Assembly: GCA_963277665.1 (NCBI GenBank)
Contig: OY728121.1
Location: 1,649,678,062 to 1,649,742,061 of the forward strand
Reading direction: 5' to 3'
Length of the DNA: 64,000 bases
Origin: Viscum album
Lineage: Eukaryota > Streptophyta > Magnoliopsida > Santalales > Viscaceae
Under the pieces are notes generated by a model, which saw only the letters and a program-made list of their open reading frames with translations, ran no database searches and was not told the origin of the DNA. Positions within the stretch are counted from its first letter, which is position 1; each line of letters opens with the position of its first letter. The translations under genes and the position numbers were made by a program. Of the stretch, positions 24,736 through 35,438 are shown in pieces.

Positions 24736-25239
24736 AAATAATAAATCCTAATCCTACCCACTTCCCCCCTTTACCCCTACGCAGCGGCGCTGCACCTTGA
24801 CCCCAAACACCTTACTTCCTTCCCAGCTCCATCCACCCTCTGGGAGGATTTCAATTGTGTACATGGTGAAAATATTTTTTGTGACACATAGAAGTGTTTT
24901 TTTAATTTCTTAAATGATTTATTAAAAATGTTTAATTGATTTCAATCCATGTCTTCAAATAATTTTGGTCTGTGATTGATTAGGTCATCTTATGGCTTGG
25001 TGGTCATATAGAAATGTTTTAAAAATAGGTCTATGGTTGTGTTTGGGTTGTTTTATATTTTTTAAATGATAGGGATGGTAGAAAATGTTATTAAGATAAT
25101 TTTTGGGTTTTGCAGAAATGTTTTTTAAATGTTCTATTTGGATTTTAGTGAGCCATTGGATGTCGGCAGATCCATGAGTGCACTAGGTGCACACATAGAC
25201 GTTCCCTCAAATGAAGAAGGAACTTGTAAAGGATATTTC

Positions 25240-25248
25240 TATATAAAA
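25240..25248 (+). promoter_or_regulatory. Putative TATA box of element H
   Basis: TATATAAAA in the 5' LTR corresponds to TTTATAAATAAA near 31137 in the 3' LTR. It could start the H transcript. Support is motif only. Confidence 0.3.
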
Positions 25249-26678
25249 CACAGTTTCATACATAAGATTTAGTCTTCAAATAAACTTGTTCCCCTTGTGT
25301 GGCTTTTAAATAAGCTTTTAAATTAGGTTTTATAAAGTGTTGCTTCATGTGTTTTTGGAATAAGTGGTTTTTAATGGGTCCTTTAAGGTCTGAACATTTG
25401 GTTTGAAACATGTTTTTGTGTGGGTTGAAAAGTACTGAAGAGTTTTTTGGTAATTATGGAGTGTTTGAATGTGTGTTTGGAACTTAAAGGCTAGTTTGGA
25501 TCTTCTAACTCATGGGTGAAGTTGTGTTAACTTTTAGAATGGTTTGTGTTTAGAAATTGGGTGTTCGTAGTCGTAGTTTTAAATGTTAAAAAAATGGTTT
25601 CATCATGGAAGTGATGTAACGACCCGGTTGGCACATTGATTAATGTGAAATTATTGAATATGTATTTGGGGGTACTCCTATCTCGGGTAACATTTTAAAG
25701 GTTAATGCCTAGGAAGCATCCATGTTGGTGGTTGGAAAGTGTTGTGAGATAAGTAATGCATGTCAGGGACTTCAACTTACACAGTATTATTATAACCAAC
25801 ATGGATTCCTGGGAATCATTCAGTTGATCAAGTGATGGTTTTTTATAATCCACAATTTGATAGGTCAGTACCCACTGGTAGGTATAGAGGCCAGATGGGG
25901 CGTGTCGCTTGGTTTCTTATGCCATGTGGGCGGCCAATTGGTTATAGACATAAGAGATTCACCATACGATGGTAGGTGGTTCTGAACTGAGTACGTCCTG
26001 GGGACTTTTAGGATTACCCATGGTTACTATATTATTTTCATTTCCTATTAAATTTTAGTTATACTAGTTTATTTATAGCTTACATTTTTTACTAGATTAA
26101 CGTTAGCACAGCTTTGGTCTCCTTTATTTTGGGTTTTTTTATCAAATGAAAAATTATTTTGGATGTGGAATGTTAGAGGTGAGGATTTTGAAATGGGAAA
26201 AACATGTTGCTTATTTTTTTTAATGTGAAAACCTTACTATGTTTATTTCAAATTAGTGTTAATGGATTGTTTCAGAAAAGGATCCGTTGGATTCAGTGGG
26301 TTATCTTGGAAAACGTAGTGATAATTTTAATGCTCACGTCTTTTCTATAATTTTAGTTGTAGGTTCCCTTTTCTTAGGTTCTCTTCTCCATATTTCTCAT
26401 TATTAGTAAATGGTCGGCCATTGGATGGGCGTTTACTTTGAGGGTCACATGACGATATGTTCGGTTTTACCTTCGTTCTGTTGCTTGTTTTATTTTTATC
26501 TACAATATTTATTAATCTTTATATCTTTTTTTTCATTATCCAAATTGTTCCCAACTGTAATATTTTGTTTCCTGATATTGTTTTCCATCCCTTGGGGATC
26601 AGGAATTCCACTCGTTCCATGCTGCAGACTGACTCGGGTAATCGTCTTATGGTTGACCCAAGTTTGTTCATGAAAAAA

Positions 26679-26690
26679 TGGCATCATAGG
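26679..26690 (+). other. Element H primer binding site
   Basis: TGGCATCATAGG, two bases after the LTR end, agrees with TGGTATCAGAGC at 9 of 12 positions. It marks the inner edge of the 5' LTR where homology with the 3' LTR also ends. Confidence 0.6.
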
Positions 26691-27630
26691 AGGCCCTTTT
26701 TATTTGGGGTGTTTGGTAGTTGTAGATTATGACTATAGTGAATTGGTATATTAGTATAGGAATGGAGTCATAATACATCACTCGTTCCAAATGACGAGTT
26801 GCCAGGGGTAGTCCGAGAATTAAGTCCTTGTCTCATTTTGGTTAGTTTTAGATTGAGGTATGAAAACGGAGTCAAGCTGATGATACATTGTGATTTCACA
26901 TGGTGTACTGACCCATGTAGAGTCCGAGTACATGGTTTAACTTCCTCCTATTTTTGACTCTTACTTGGGGAATGACCCACTACCATTTCTCCAGGTTTAT
27001 CATGACGTCTAGTCCCTCGCTCTGGTAGTTTGATGCAAGCTAAGTGTCATATTGGTTTTGGTTCATGTAAGAGCGATTTTTAAAATGAAAAAGGAGTTTT
27101 AAAATGATAATGATTTCATTTAAATGGAATTAAATATATGAAATGTGTTTTAAAACTGAAACCACTTGGTCTAAAAATCTATTGTTTTCATGGAATTGGT
27201 AGATAAATGGGTTGGGTTCAACCTTGGGTACTCTTTATGAATGTTTACTCATGTTAGGGGATACATGAAATGTTTTTGTTGGTGAGTATATATGAAAGAG
27301 AATAAATACATGTGCAATGATTCATGGGACTACTGGGTTGTGTACTAGTAATTAAAGACCTGACCTTGTTTTTATAATGTGAATTTAAAAGGGAAAATGA
27401 TTTTGGAAATTGAATTTGGTTTGAAACGTGGGTTTGGTATTTGGAAAGTGGCCATGAGAGAAATTAGTTTTAAAATATAAAATGAAAAGTGGTTTTATAA
27501 AATGGGAATTTTGGGTTCTGTTTGTATTTTGTTGGTTTTTGATCTGGTCAATTCTGTTCAGGATGTTACTTTTAATTATACTTTAATTTTATATCATTTT
27601 CTGCTTGGTGTTTTATATGTTGTTTAGAAA
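26691..27630 (+). other. Element H leader, non-coding
   Basis: This stretch lies between PBS and gag start. I see no domain on either strand. A leader of about 0.9 kb is long but usual for gypsy-type elements. Confidence 0.45.
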
Positions 27631-28449
27631 ATGCTGCCCAAAATGGTCCCCAGTGTTTCTGATAAGTAATTCCTAGTTTTTGGTCCTTCTCAGACATTTA
27701 CTATCCTTTATGGTGATCATGGCCCATTGAAGGCAACAGAATGGCTAGAAGAGGTCGAGCAAAACTTTAGGGTATTGGGAACCCTTTAAGGATTCAGAGT
27801 GCTTGTCGTTTTAAGCCTATTTAAAGGTCCATCTCTAGACAAATGGGAGTTGTTTTCCTCCCTGTCAATGCATGTTGGGATGAAGTAGGATGTATTTAAA
27901 TCTCTCATCGTCCTATGGTTCATAACCGAGGAAGTGAAAACAAATAAAAGGGAAAAACTCATGCTTAATCAACAAGGAAAACGTATGATGAAGACTTATA
28001 TTTAGCATTTCAAGGAACCTGTGTCCTTTTAGTCGGAGGTTGCATCATAGGATTTGATGAAGAATTATCTCTTCATTGAGGTTCTTCATCCAGAGATCAT
28101 GGAGTATGTACTACCTTATAGAGACCATCTTTTTGAGAAACTATTGGATGAGGTGTTCTTAGCTAAGTTGGTCTCCAGATTGTTGATGGTTGGAAATCAT
28201 GCGTATCCAGTTTCTCGTGATGGTTCCACATCTAGAGAATAGGGTGTGCTAGAGGAACCTATATTTAAAGAGTTCTCTGTAGGGATTCTAGAATCTTGTC
28301 TGATAGAATGTTCAATGTCATGAAATCATTGTGGACATCAGGTGCACACAAAGACATCATGAAACATCCCTCCAAAGACGTGTCGTCGTTGTAGGTGTAT
28401 GGGTCATCTAGAGGAGTTTTGCAGGAAGCGTCTCCTAAAGAAGAAGTAG
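27631..28449 (+). pseudogene. Element H gag with CCHC knuckle
   Basis: The start ATG at 27631 opens MLPKMVPSVSDK, then a stop. The same frame continues GDHGPLKATEWLEEVEQNF (about 27710-27770), the G-x-x-x-P-L-K-A-x-x-W-L-x-x-x-E block of gypsy gag. LDKWELFSSL (about 27835) matches the downstream tryptophan helix. LMLNQQGKRMMKTY and EVLHPEIMEYVLPYRDHLFE follow (to about 28140). A complete knuckle, CRRCRCMGHLEEFC, lies at 28381-28422, and the frame ends KRLLKKK-stop at 28449. Several in-frame stops but few frameshifts: about 270 codons can be read in one frame, so it is less decayed than D or E. The clear frame shows this was once a coding gag, not random sequence. Confidence 0.75.
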
Positions 28450-29190
28450 TGAAAAGAGGATTCCAATGCCTGACTGTGAGGCAGGAGATGCTTCATCCAT
28501 AAGAGCCCTAGCCAAAGGTCTTGGGGGGATGTTCGCGTGCCATCCAGAGTTGCTAGGGGTGTAAAGCCTTGGTTTTGGTTTTGTGTTCCATGTAGGAAGT
28601 GGTATATTTAAGGAATTTTCTTTCTTGTTTTTCTATTTTAATGTTTTTAAGTTTTTGTAAGTTCATTGATTCATCATGATGTTATGAAAGACATGATCTA
28701 TAGTAATCCAAATCATTTGGTTTGTATGATTATGGTTTTCTAAATTTTGTGTTTTCTTAAAAGTTCGTTGGCCATTGTATGGGTTGGTCATAGTTTAACT
28801 GTGTTCATTTTGAGATTTAAGATTATGTGGAAGAATAATTGATTATAAGTATCTTCATGTTCACCACTTGGGTTAGGTTATACACGAAGGTTTTTCTCTA
28901 TTGTTATGTGTTTTTAGTCTAGGTTGAGTGTCCCATTATTCAGCAGAGGTGTTGTTTCTCTCCTGCTATAGAAGTTAGTTTGATTTTTTTTGGTGTCACT
29001 GTGTCTCCCCTTTCCAAGGGTTGTGTGTTTGGGTGTCACATTTCCATACTAGTTGAGTACTTGTGGTGGGGAGAACCATATCACATTCTCCCATTTTCTT
29101 GTGCTATTGTTTCTTTTGGTTTCTTTCAGGCATGGATCCTTATTTTGTCTTTTGTTCGGATGAGTGACATTCTGGGGGCATAAAGTGTCT
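28450..29190 (+). other. Element H 3' interior, non-coding
   Basis: No protease, RT or integrase motif is present in any frame. Frames such as 28980-29183 are hydrophobic and without homology I recognise. This is where pol would be expected, and its absence defines H as gag-only. Confidence 0.5.
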
Positions 29191-29203
29191 GGGGTTGGGA
29201 GAA
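29191..29203 (+). other. Element H polypurine tract
   Basis: GGGGTTGGGAGAA lies directly before the 3' LTR start (TTTCACATCCC, equivalent to TGTCACTCCCC in the 5' copy). Confidence 0.7.
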
Positions 29204-29204
29204 T

Positions 29205-32200
29205 TTTCACATCCCAAGCTTTTAAATTATTTTTTATTTTTTATTTTATTTTTTCTTTTATATGGGTTCTCACGCCAAGTATTGGGTTGCCTCCTGGTTT
29301 TAATTTTTTTTCATTTAACAATTTTACTGGGTTTTGGACCTATGCGCAGTCATCGCGCAGTTGGCGGTAGCCGCACAGTCAGGTCATGAGTCATGCAATT
29401 GCTTATTTTTCTTCTTCTTCTTCTTATTTTTCTATTGTATTGTTACTAGTTATTATAATATTATTATTATTTATATTATTTTAATTAGTATTATTATTTA
29501 ATTATTGTCATTACTTTTTTTTATTATTGTTGTAATTATAATATCTACTGTTATTAATTTTCATTATTATTAACTATTGTATTGTTATTTTATTATTATT
29601 TTTTGGTTTTTATTATTATAATTATAATAATTATAATATAATTTCAAAAAAAATTATAATAAACCATAAGCCTACCTGCTTCTCCCCTTTACCCCTGCGC
29701 AGGAGGGATGCACCATGACCACAACCCCTTTCCCTCCCTCCATCACCATACACCCTACGGGACCCCACCTCCACTCACCCTTTGTCCCAATTTCCCACCC
29801 CAACATCATCCTACGCCTCTCAACTACTACAGGTCCTCACTCACTCCAGTCACCTCTGGCACCTTCGTGCTCTCCCAAGCCGTTCCAGCCTCACCCACTT
29901 CGGCCCCTTGCCTCTACGGTCTCCCATGCCCCGGTCAACCCTCTCCTCACGGTCTTGTACTCCTGTGCGACCAACACTCCTGACATTCACCCTTGCATTT
30001 CACCAGCAACTATGAACAGGTTACCACTTTCCAGACCTCTCTTTCTTCGTACAACGACACACCTGGACCCCCATTTCTCTCTTATGACTCACACCGGCGA
30101 ACCCACTCATCCATTCTTCAACCACCTTCCCCTTGTGTGCACCAAACCACCTACTCCTATATATTTTTATTTATTTATTTATTTATTTATTCATGTTTTC
30201 TACTGATTTCATCTTTTTTGTTTTTATTTAATTTGGATAAATCCTAATTCCACGGGTTGTGTGTCATGTGTTTTTCTCACTATTTAGCGTGCACGATTGG
30301 CCCGCGAGGGATTGTTCTTCCTTCCGTCTGAGATTTGTCACATCCGTGCATAATTTGAGGTAGGTGAATTCATGTTTTTTTATTTATGAAGTATTCCACT
30401 AATTCCTACATTAATTCAATTAATTTTTAAATATATTTCACACCTTAAATAGGATTACAACTAGTTTTTGGGTAGTGTATTACTATTGAGGAAATTTGAT
30501 AGATCTTGTTTTAAATCATTCTTCTAGGAGGTCATTTTCTTTTATGTTATTGATTAAATTCACATTTATAATTTAAAAGTTAGATGCCTACTGATTTGTA
30601 TGGTGTTATTACTCTTTGGGAATTTCTGTTAATCATGTTGTATCTCTTGAATGTATTTCATAAATTTTGTTGGCAGTTTATGAAATTGTATAGAAGTTTG
30701 AGAAACGTATTTTGGTAGGTCCTTGGTGTGAGTTTTCTTTAAAATGAGGATTTTGATTTTTTATTTTGTGAAAATACTTATTGGGATACCTAGAATTGTG
30801 TTTTTAATTGTTTAAATAATACATAAAAAATGTGTATGTGATTGTGAATCATGTCTCGAAATAATTATGGTGTGTGATTGATTGGGTAATGTTATTGTTG
30901 GTGGTCATATGGAAATGTTTTATAAAAATTTATATGGTGGATTTGGGGTTATTTATTATTTTTTAAATTATGGGGATGGTATAATATGGTGTTAATATAA
31001 TTGGTGGGTTTTTCAGAAATTGTTTTCAAATGTTCTCTTTTGATTTTATTGAGCCATTGGATGTCAGCACACCCATGAGTGCAGTAGGTGCACACATGGA
31101 AGTTCCCTCAAAAGATGATGGAACTTATGAATGATATTTATAAATAAACCATAGTTTCCTAAATGTATTTTTGTCTTCATGTAATTATGGTGCCCTTCTG
31201 TGGATTCTAAAACGGGTTTAAATTAGGCTTTGTAAAGTGTTCATTCTTGTTTTTTAGAAAACATGATTTTTATTTTTTCCTTTATGGTCTTTCCATTTGG
31301 TTTGAAACACTTTTCGGTGTGGTTTGAATGTGTAAAATCATGTTTGGTAACTGGGGAGTGTTCGAATGAGTGTTTGGGACTTAAAGGACTATTCGGATCT
31401 TCCAAATAATGGGTGAAGTTGTGTTAACATTAAAATGGGTTGTTTTTGGAAATTGTGTGTGACTGGTCGTAGTTTTAAATGTTTTTAGAAAAATAGTTTT
31501 GACATTAATGTGACGTGATGACCCGGTTGGAACTTTGTTTAATGTGAAATGATTTAATATGTATTTTGGGGAGCTCCTATCTTCGGTAACCGTTTACAAG
31601 TGAATTCACAGGAAGCGTCTGTATTGTGGGTAGGAATGTGCAGTTAGATGAGTCATGCGTGTGAGGGTCTCCCACTTACACATTATTTTTATAACCACCA
31701 CGGGTTCCAGGGTGCCTTTTAGTTGATCGAGTGATGGTCGCTTATCAGCCCCGATTAGACAGGATGGTACCCACTAGTAGTTTTTGAGGCCAGATGTGGA
31801 GTTCCACTGGTTTGTTTTTTCATGAGGGCAGCCAGTTGGTTATAAACATAGGAGCATCAACTTAAGATTGTAGGTGGTTCCGAACCAAGTATGTCCATGG
31901 GTCTTTTAGGAATGATTAGGATCACCCATGGTTACCAGATTTTTTTAGTTTCTTATTAACATTCTGTTATACTAGTTTATTTGAAACTTACATAGTTTAC
32001 CTATTTTACTTTATCCTAGATCTGGTCTACATTGTTTTAGATTTTTATAATCAAATGAAAAATTATTTTGGAAATGTCTTGTCATGGGTGTTAGATTTAT
32101 AAAATTGGAAACATGGTGCTTATTTTTTTTTTTGTGAAAACAATAGTTTTAAATGTGAATTTCAATCTTGTGTTAATGGATGGTTTCTGAAAATGATATG

Positions 32201-32584
32201 TTGGATTCTCTGGTATATCTTGGTGACCCTACAATGGATTTTCATACTGATTCCTATTATATCATTTCAGTTGAGGGTTTACTTTTCTCGGGTTCTCTTG
32301 GATGGATTTCTCATTATTATATCAAGGTGGACCTTTGGTTGTGTGGTGACATGGAGGGTCATGTGGAGGTATGTGAGGTTTCACATTCTTTATGCTACTA
32401 GTATTTTTATCGATATTTTTTCTTTATATTTTTATCTTTGGTTCATGGGAAAAATAGTTCCAATAGTAAAATTTTGGTGCCCGAAACTAGTTTCCATCCC
32501 ATGGGGATCGAGAATGCCCCTTGGGCCATGCTGCAAACCGGCTCAGGTGACCAACTCATTGTCAACACAAGTTGGGTCTTGATA
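29205..32584 (+). repeat. Element H, 3' LTR (3.4 kb, longer than its partner)
   Basis: This is the full-length copy, matching 24304-26676 but with about 1 kb more. The extra part (about 29763 to 30740) begins in a C-rich stretch (29690-30160), includes a TTTA run at 30163-30192, and has GCGCGAGG-like higher-GC sequence near 30290-30345. It is open in three plus-strand frames at once, which reflects few A/T-rich stop codons rather than coding. Either the 5' LTR lost it or this copy gained it. Confidence 0.8.
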
Positions 32585-32589
32585 GAAAG

Positions 32590-33899
32590 TAATCCTGAAG
32601 AACTCTTCATACCAAAGTTTGTAAGAAGAACATATAGATTTGAAACCATATATTTGAAATAAAACATATAGAAGATAATTGGTTTTCTATTGGAAATGTA
32701 TGTATTCTAAAACCAACATTATTAAGAGACACTGCATTTGAGGAAAAAATTGGTTCATTGACCCTACTTTCATAAACAATCATAGGTTCTCAACAGTACT
32801 TTTGGAATTTATCACTATGAAATGAAACCCTATGTTTTACTTTTCTAATGGTAGAGTGTTAAATTCAAGATTTATTCCATGTATTCTACAATGATCCCAA
32901 GGGAAGTAAATATATCTTTAAATCCATTTTAGGGCTCATTCAAAGGGCCATGATTGATGGAATAAATCATTCCTATTCATAAGTGAAGTGGTGACTCTAG
33001 TAGATTGATTTTAATTCTAATATTCATGATTTGTTATGATGTATATATGGAGATTTATTACATGGAACTATTTGACCAATAGGATAAATATTGATATTTT
33101 TATCCTCTAAACATATAGATATTATGCTAAAGAAATAGTTGTGTGCTTGTAAAAATTAGTTTGTCATTTTATTGAGAGCATAAATTTGGATACATACATT
33201 ATTTTTTATATTCGATCAACTTTATATTGTTTTACTCTTGTAACTACCATATCTTATTGATAAATCCCCTTCTAAAATATTTATTTTTTTTCCATATATA
33301 CAATTTGGAGAAATAAATGTTTACTCATTTTCATGGTGTGTTCTCTATCCCTATTTAATAGATCCTATTCTACATTGAAGAATATTTTTTCACTATAGTT
33401 CATTATTGAAGAGAAAATAAAAATTTTAGTTTCTTCTTCGACTATTAACGAAAATATTTTTTCTCAACCAAATTGAATTCTAATGATTTAGATGAGTATT
33501 AGCTACTTGGGCTCAGTCGTGGTGGAGCATCAGCTTCTCAGACTAAGCAGAAGATTTACGATTCACTTTAAAAGAACAAGAAATAATTAAAAGTATTATT
33601 ATAAATGTATCAACTACTTGTACATAGTTTTTTATTTTCCAAATAAACATAATTACTACTAAATATCACAATTTTCAGGGAGAGAGTGTTGGTGGAGTTT
33701 ACTAGGGGATCTTTGTGCCCTGAACCTATATACATCACTTTAGTATTTCCTTTTTTTATGTCCACATCTCAATTATCTTTAATAGAGATGGAAATAATAA
33801 TCTCATATCAAGAGGGATATTTAAAATTCCTCAAAGGTTTTAATGGATCATAATTCACCCCCTATTTTGTCTTCATCACTGTTATTCAGACCTAATTGA
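32590..33899 (+). repeat. Element E, 3' LTR, second part
   Basis: This part continues E's LTR after H. It aligns with 19203-20508: GTAATCCTGAAG (32589), GGTTCATTGACCCTAC (32751; GGTTCATTAACACTAA in the other copy), AAATTCAAGAT (32853), and the C-rich end CACCCCCTATTTTGTC (33855). Its right edge joins D's integrase. Confidence 0.7.
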
Positions 33900-34277
33900 G
33901 CTATATATATCCCCACATTTTAGATCCTGGATCATATATGATCTATATACTGTTTCCTATTACTCCCATCCTACCCATCTTAAGAGAATGATGTGTTACT
34001 TGCATCACTCATAATGATGATCTTACTCGACCTCTTATATGTAGTAAATTTAGAGGTGGTAACCATTGAGAATGATATCTTGTAAAAGGAAAATACATTG
34101 AGGATCTTAAATCATAGATACAATGTACCATGAAATAGGAAAAATAACATGTTCAAAGTGTTGGGTTGAAACCTCAAATTTGTGGATGGTACATTGGAAC
34201 CAGAAGAGGCATTGAAATAGAATTACCATAATCTATTTTACTGTATGAAATGAAGTTTCAAGGGTGAAATTGACAAA
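33896..34277 (+). pseudogene. Element D integrase C-terminus and chromodomain-like tail, resumed after E
   Basis: The first codons read SYIYPHILDPGSYMIYIL (33900-33953). They line up with the R-Y-I-G-P-F-E-I-L-D-x-x-G segment that should follow MRFGKKGKYSP left behind at about 18990. Further on the frame gives VVTIENDIL, LRILNHRYNVP, MFKVLG and GTLEPEEALK (about 34045-34225), an eroded version of the E-E-x-P-x-x-I-L-D-R ... V-K-V-L-W ... W-E-x-E tail seen intact in element C at 39300-39450. This continuity across 15 kb is the best evidence that E is inserted in D. Confidence 0.65.
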
Positions 34278-34288
34278 GTGGGGAAGAA
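34278..34288 (+). other. Element D polypurine tract
   Basis: GTGGGGAAGAA directly precedes TTTAATGACCCGG, the apparent start of D's 3' LTR (compare TGTAATGTCCTGACCCC of L). Confidence 0.6.
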
Positions 34289-34624
34289 TTTAATGACCCG
34301 GAATTTTATAAATCAAATTAAAATTTAACAGAATAAATTCCTTATTATCAAATGTAGTTATAGAAGTAAATTCCATATGATGCTCTTATTTTTACATGAA
34401 TATATTGATTGAATTTTAATTTTTTCCCAAATTATTATCTAATTTCTAAATATGATGGAATTTTTATTTCAAATGACATTTTTCGAGAAAAAAATTAAAT
34501 AGTATATTTTTAAATAATTTTATTTAGGAAATTAAAAATATTTTAGTTTCACAAATTTTACTATGTGCTTGATATAATTTTATATAAAAATCTATCCATC
34601 ACTTTCTAGACTTCTGAAGGACCC
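34289..34624 (+). repeat. Element D, 3' LTR, first part
   Basis: This starts after the PPT and ends at GACCC (34620-34624), where element F begins. It is AT-rich, with no coding content. The expected continuation is at 54473. Confidence 0.5.
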
Positions 34625-35438
34625 TAGACCACCTTGAGTGGGGGGTGAATCTGGGTATCAAATCATTCACTTATTAACTGGGTCTTATATCCATGTAGGT
34701 AGGATCTTTTTTAAACTCAAATGATGGATATGTGGAGTAATTAAAACATGTATAAGGATAACACAACACTTTTTTACTTAGTTAACCACTAAGGGATAAG
34801 TCCAAGGAGCATATTCTAGTAGGTTTACTATCATACCAAATTCCACTAATCTTCACTATCTATAGATTTCAAATGTTTTGGAATTTTCACTTTTTCCTTG
34901 GCACACCGCCATTACAATTGTTCTAGGATAGCCCACTGATTCCCTTGGATCACCTTTGTTGACTCCTCCTAGCTCACTGCCTTGGAAGAGGTCTGATTAA
35001 GTTTATCAACATGAAGGTCTATTCAATAGATTAGAATGAAAAGTATTTGTCTTTATAGAACATGAGACACTTCTTTCCTCGAAGTCCCAAATTGATTCTC
35101 TTATTATATTCAATTTTATCCTTTAGTGCAATTACTGAATTCTCTATAATTTTTTTCATTTTTATTATCTATAATCACAAACTTCCATTACGATGTTTTC
35201 ATTTCCATGAATGGTCCCTGATTCTACGGACAGTCTCTGATCTGCGTACCATGCCTCCTCTACGTTCCATAACTAGTCTGCATACTATGCCTATTCTGTG
35301 TACTTCCCCTGCACAGCATACCACACCTACTTTGCATACTTCCCCTGCTCAGCGTATCGTGCCTGCTCTACATACCGCCTCTACTCTGCGTACTACCTCT
35401 ACTCCATGTTCTATGCCTTCTTAGTGAACCACCCATGA
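34625..35438 (-). repeat. Element F, 3' LTR, first part
   Basis: This matches 52267-53070: TAGACCACC with GGGGGGTGAATC at the edge, CACTGATTCCCTT near 34935 (CACTGCTTCCCTT near 52590), and GCCTTGGAAGAGGTCT (34979 and 52633). It ends within a run of short repeats, where C is inserted. The ORF 35062-35424 lies here; its C-terminal half is a translation of the repeats and it is not a gene. Confidence 0.75.
35225..35420 (-). repeat. Degenerate 18-21-base tandem repeat in F LTR
   Basis: About ten imperfect units built round CTGCGTACYRYGCCT (for example near 35239, 35278, 35383). The array continues after element C at about 47790-48020 and recurs in the other LTR at about 52890-53240, so it is an original part of the LTR. 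Confidence 0.7.

Larger units (their letters stand above)
24304..26676 (+). repeat. Element H, 5' LTR
   Basis: The LTR starts TGTCACTCCCCG. Blocks shared with the 3' LTR are TTTAACAATTTTACTGGGTT (24422 and 29315), GTTGGCGGTAGCCGC (24467 and 29360), TTGAGCCATTGGATGTC with GTAGGTGCACACAT (near 25150 and 31048), GACCCGGTTGG (25621 and 31519) and CATCCC.TGGGGATC (26586 and 32498). It lacks about 1 kb found in the 3' LTR between 29763 and about 30740; the join is near 24843. Overlapping frames around 26410-26732 have no domain. Confidence 0.8.
24304..32584 (+). mobile_element. Element H: non-autonomous gag-only gypsy-type element (TR-GAG-like)
   Basis: Two LTRs (24304-26676 and 29205-32584) enclose a 2.5-kb interior with PBS, a single broken gag with a CCHC knuckle, 0.7 kb of non-coding DNA, and a PPT. 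There is no protease, RT or integrase and no room for them, which is the layout known as terminal-repeat-with-gag. The flanks GAATG (24299-24303) and GAAAG (32585-32589) agree at 4 of 5 bases. The flanking sequence is E's 3' LTR on both sides: 5' LTR GTAATCTAGAAATAG near 19203 continues as GTAATCCTGAAGAAC at 32589. H must have moved with enzymes from another element. Confidence 0.75.
19002..33899 (+). mobile_element. Element E: Ty1/copia-type LTR element, split by H
   Basis: The left LTR (19002-20508) matches the composite right LTR (23817-24303 plus 32590-33899). A PBS (20509) and PPT (23804) face inward and give the plus orientation. The interior is only 3.3 kb, with gag of the plant copia UBN2 type, a decayed knuckle and a DSG protease trace, but no convincing integrase or RT. 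E lies inside D's integrase: D reads into its left edge and out of its right edge. The exact boundary is ambiguous by about five bases; one reading gives TTGCG/TTGAG as the target duplication, another starts the LTR at the canonical TG (19002). Confidence 0.7.
14556..34624 (+). mobile_element. Element D: old Ty3/gypsy element, split by E
   Basis: This plus-strand element has a PBS (14556), gag (about 15.3-15.8 kb), protease, RT, RNase H and integrase (16.4-19.0 kb). Integrase is interrupted by E at about 19.0 kb and resumes at 33900. A PPT (34278) and a 3' LTR start (34289) follow; that LTR is interrupted by F at 34624 and should continue at 54473. The span given runs from the PBS to the F insertion and includes E; the 5' LTR upstream is not delimited. 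Decay is extreme: stops every few codons and almost no frame longer than 70 codons. D must predate both E and F. Confidence 0.7.

Noticed and set aside
26410..26732. Overlapping hydrophobic ORFs of 87 and 91 codons
   Set aside because: Inside H's 5' LTR across the PBS; two frames at once and no domain.
29708..30247. Overlapping plus-strand ORFs of up to 163 codons, proline/serine/threonine-rich
   Set aside because: Three frames are open at once in a C-rich low-complexity stretch inside H's LTR. The composition excludes stop codons, and there is no domain, start context or conservation with the other LTR.
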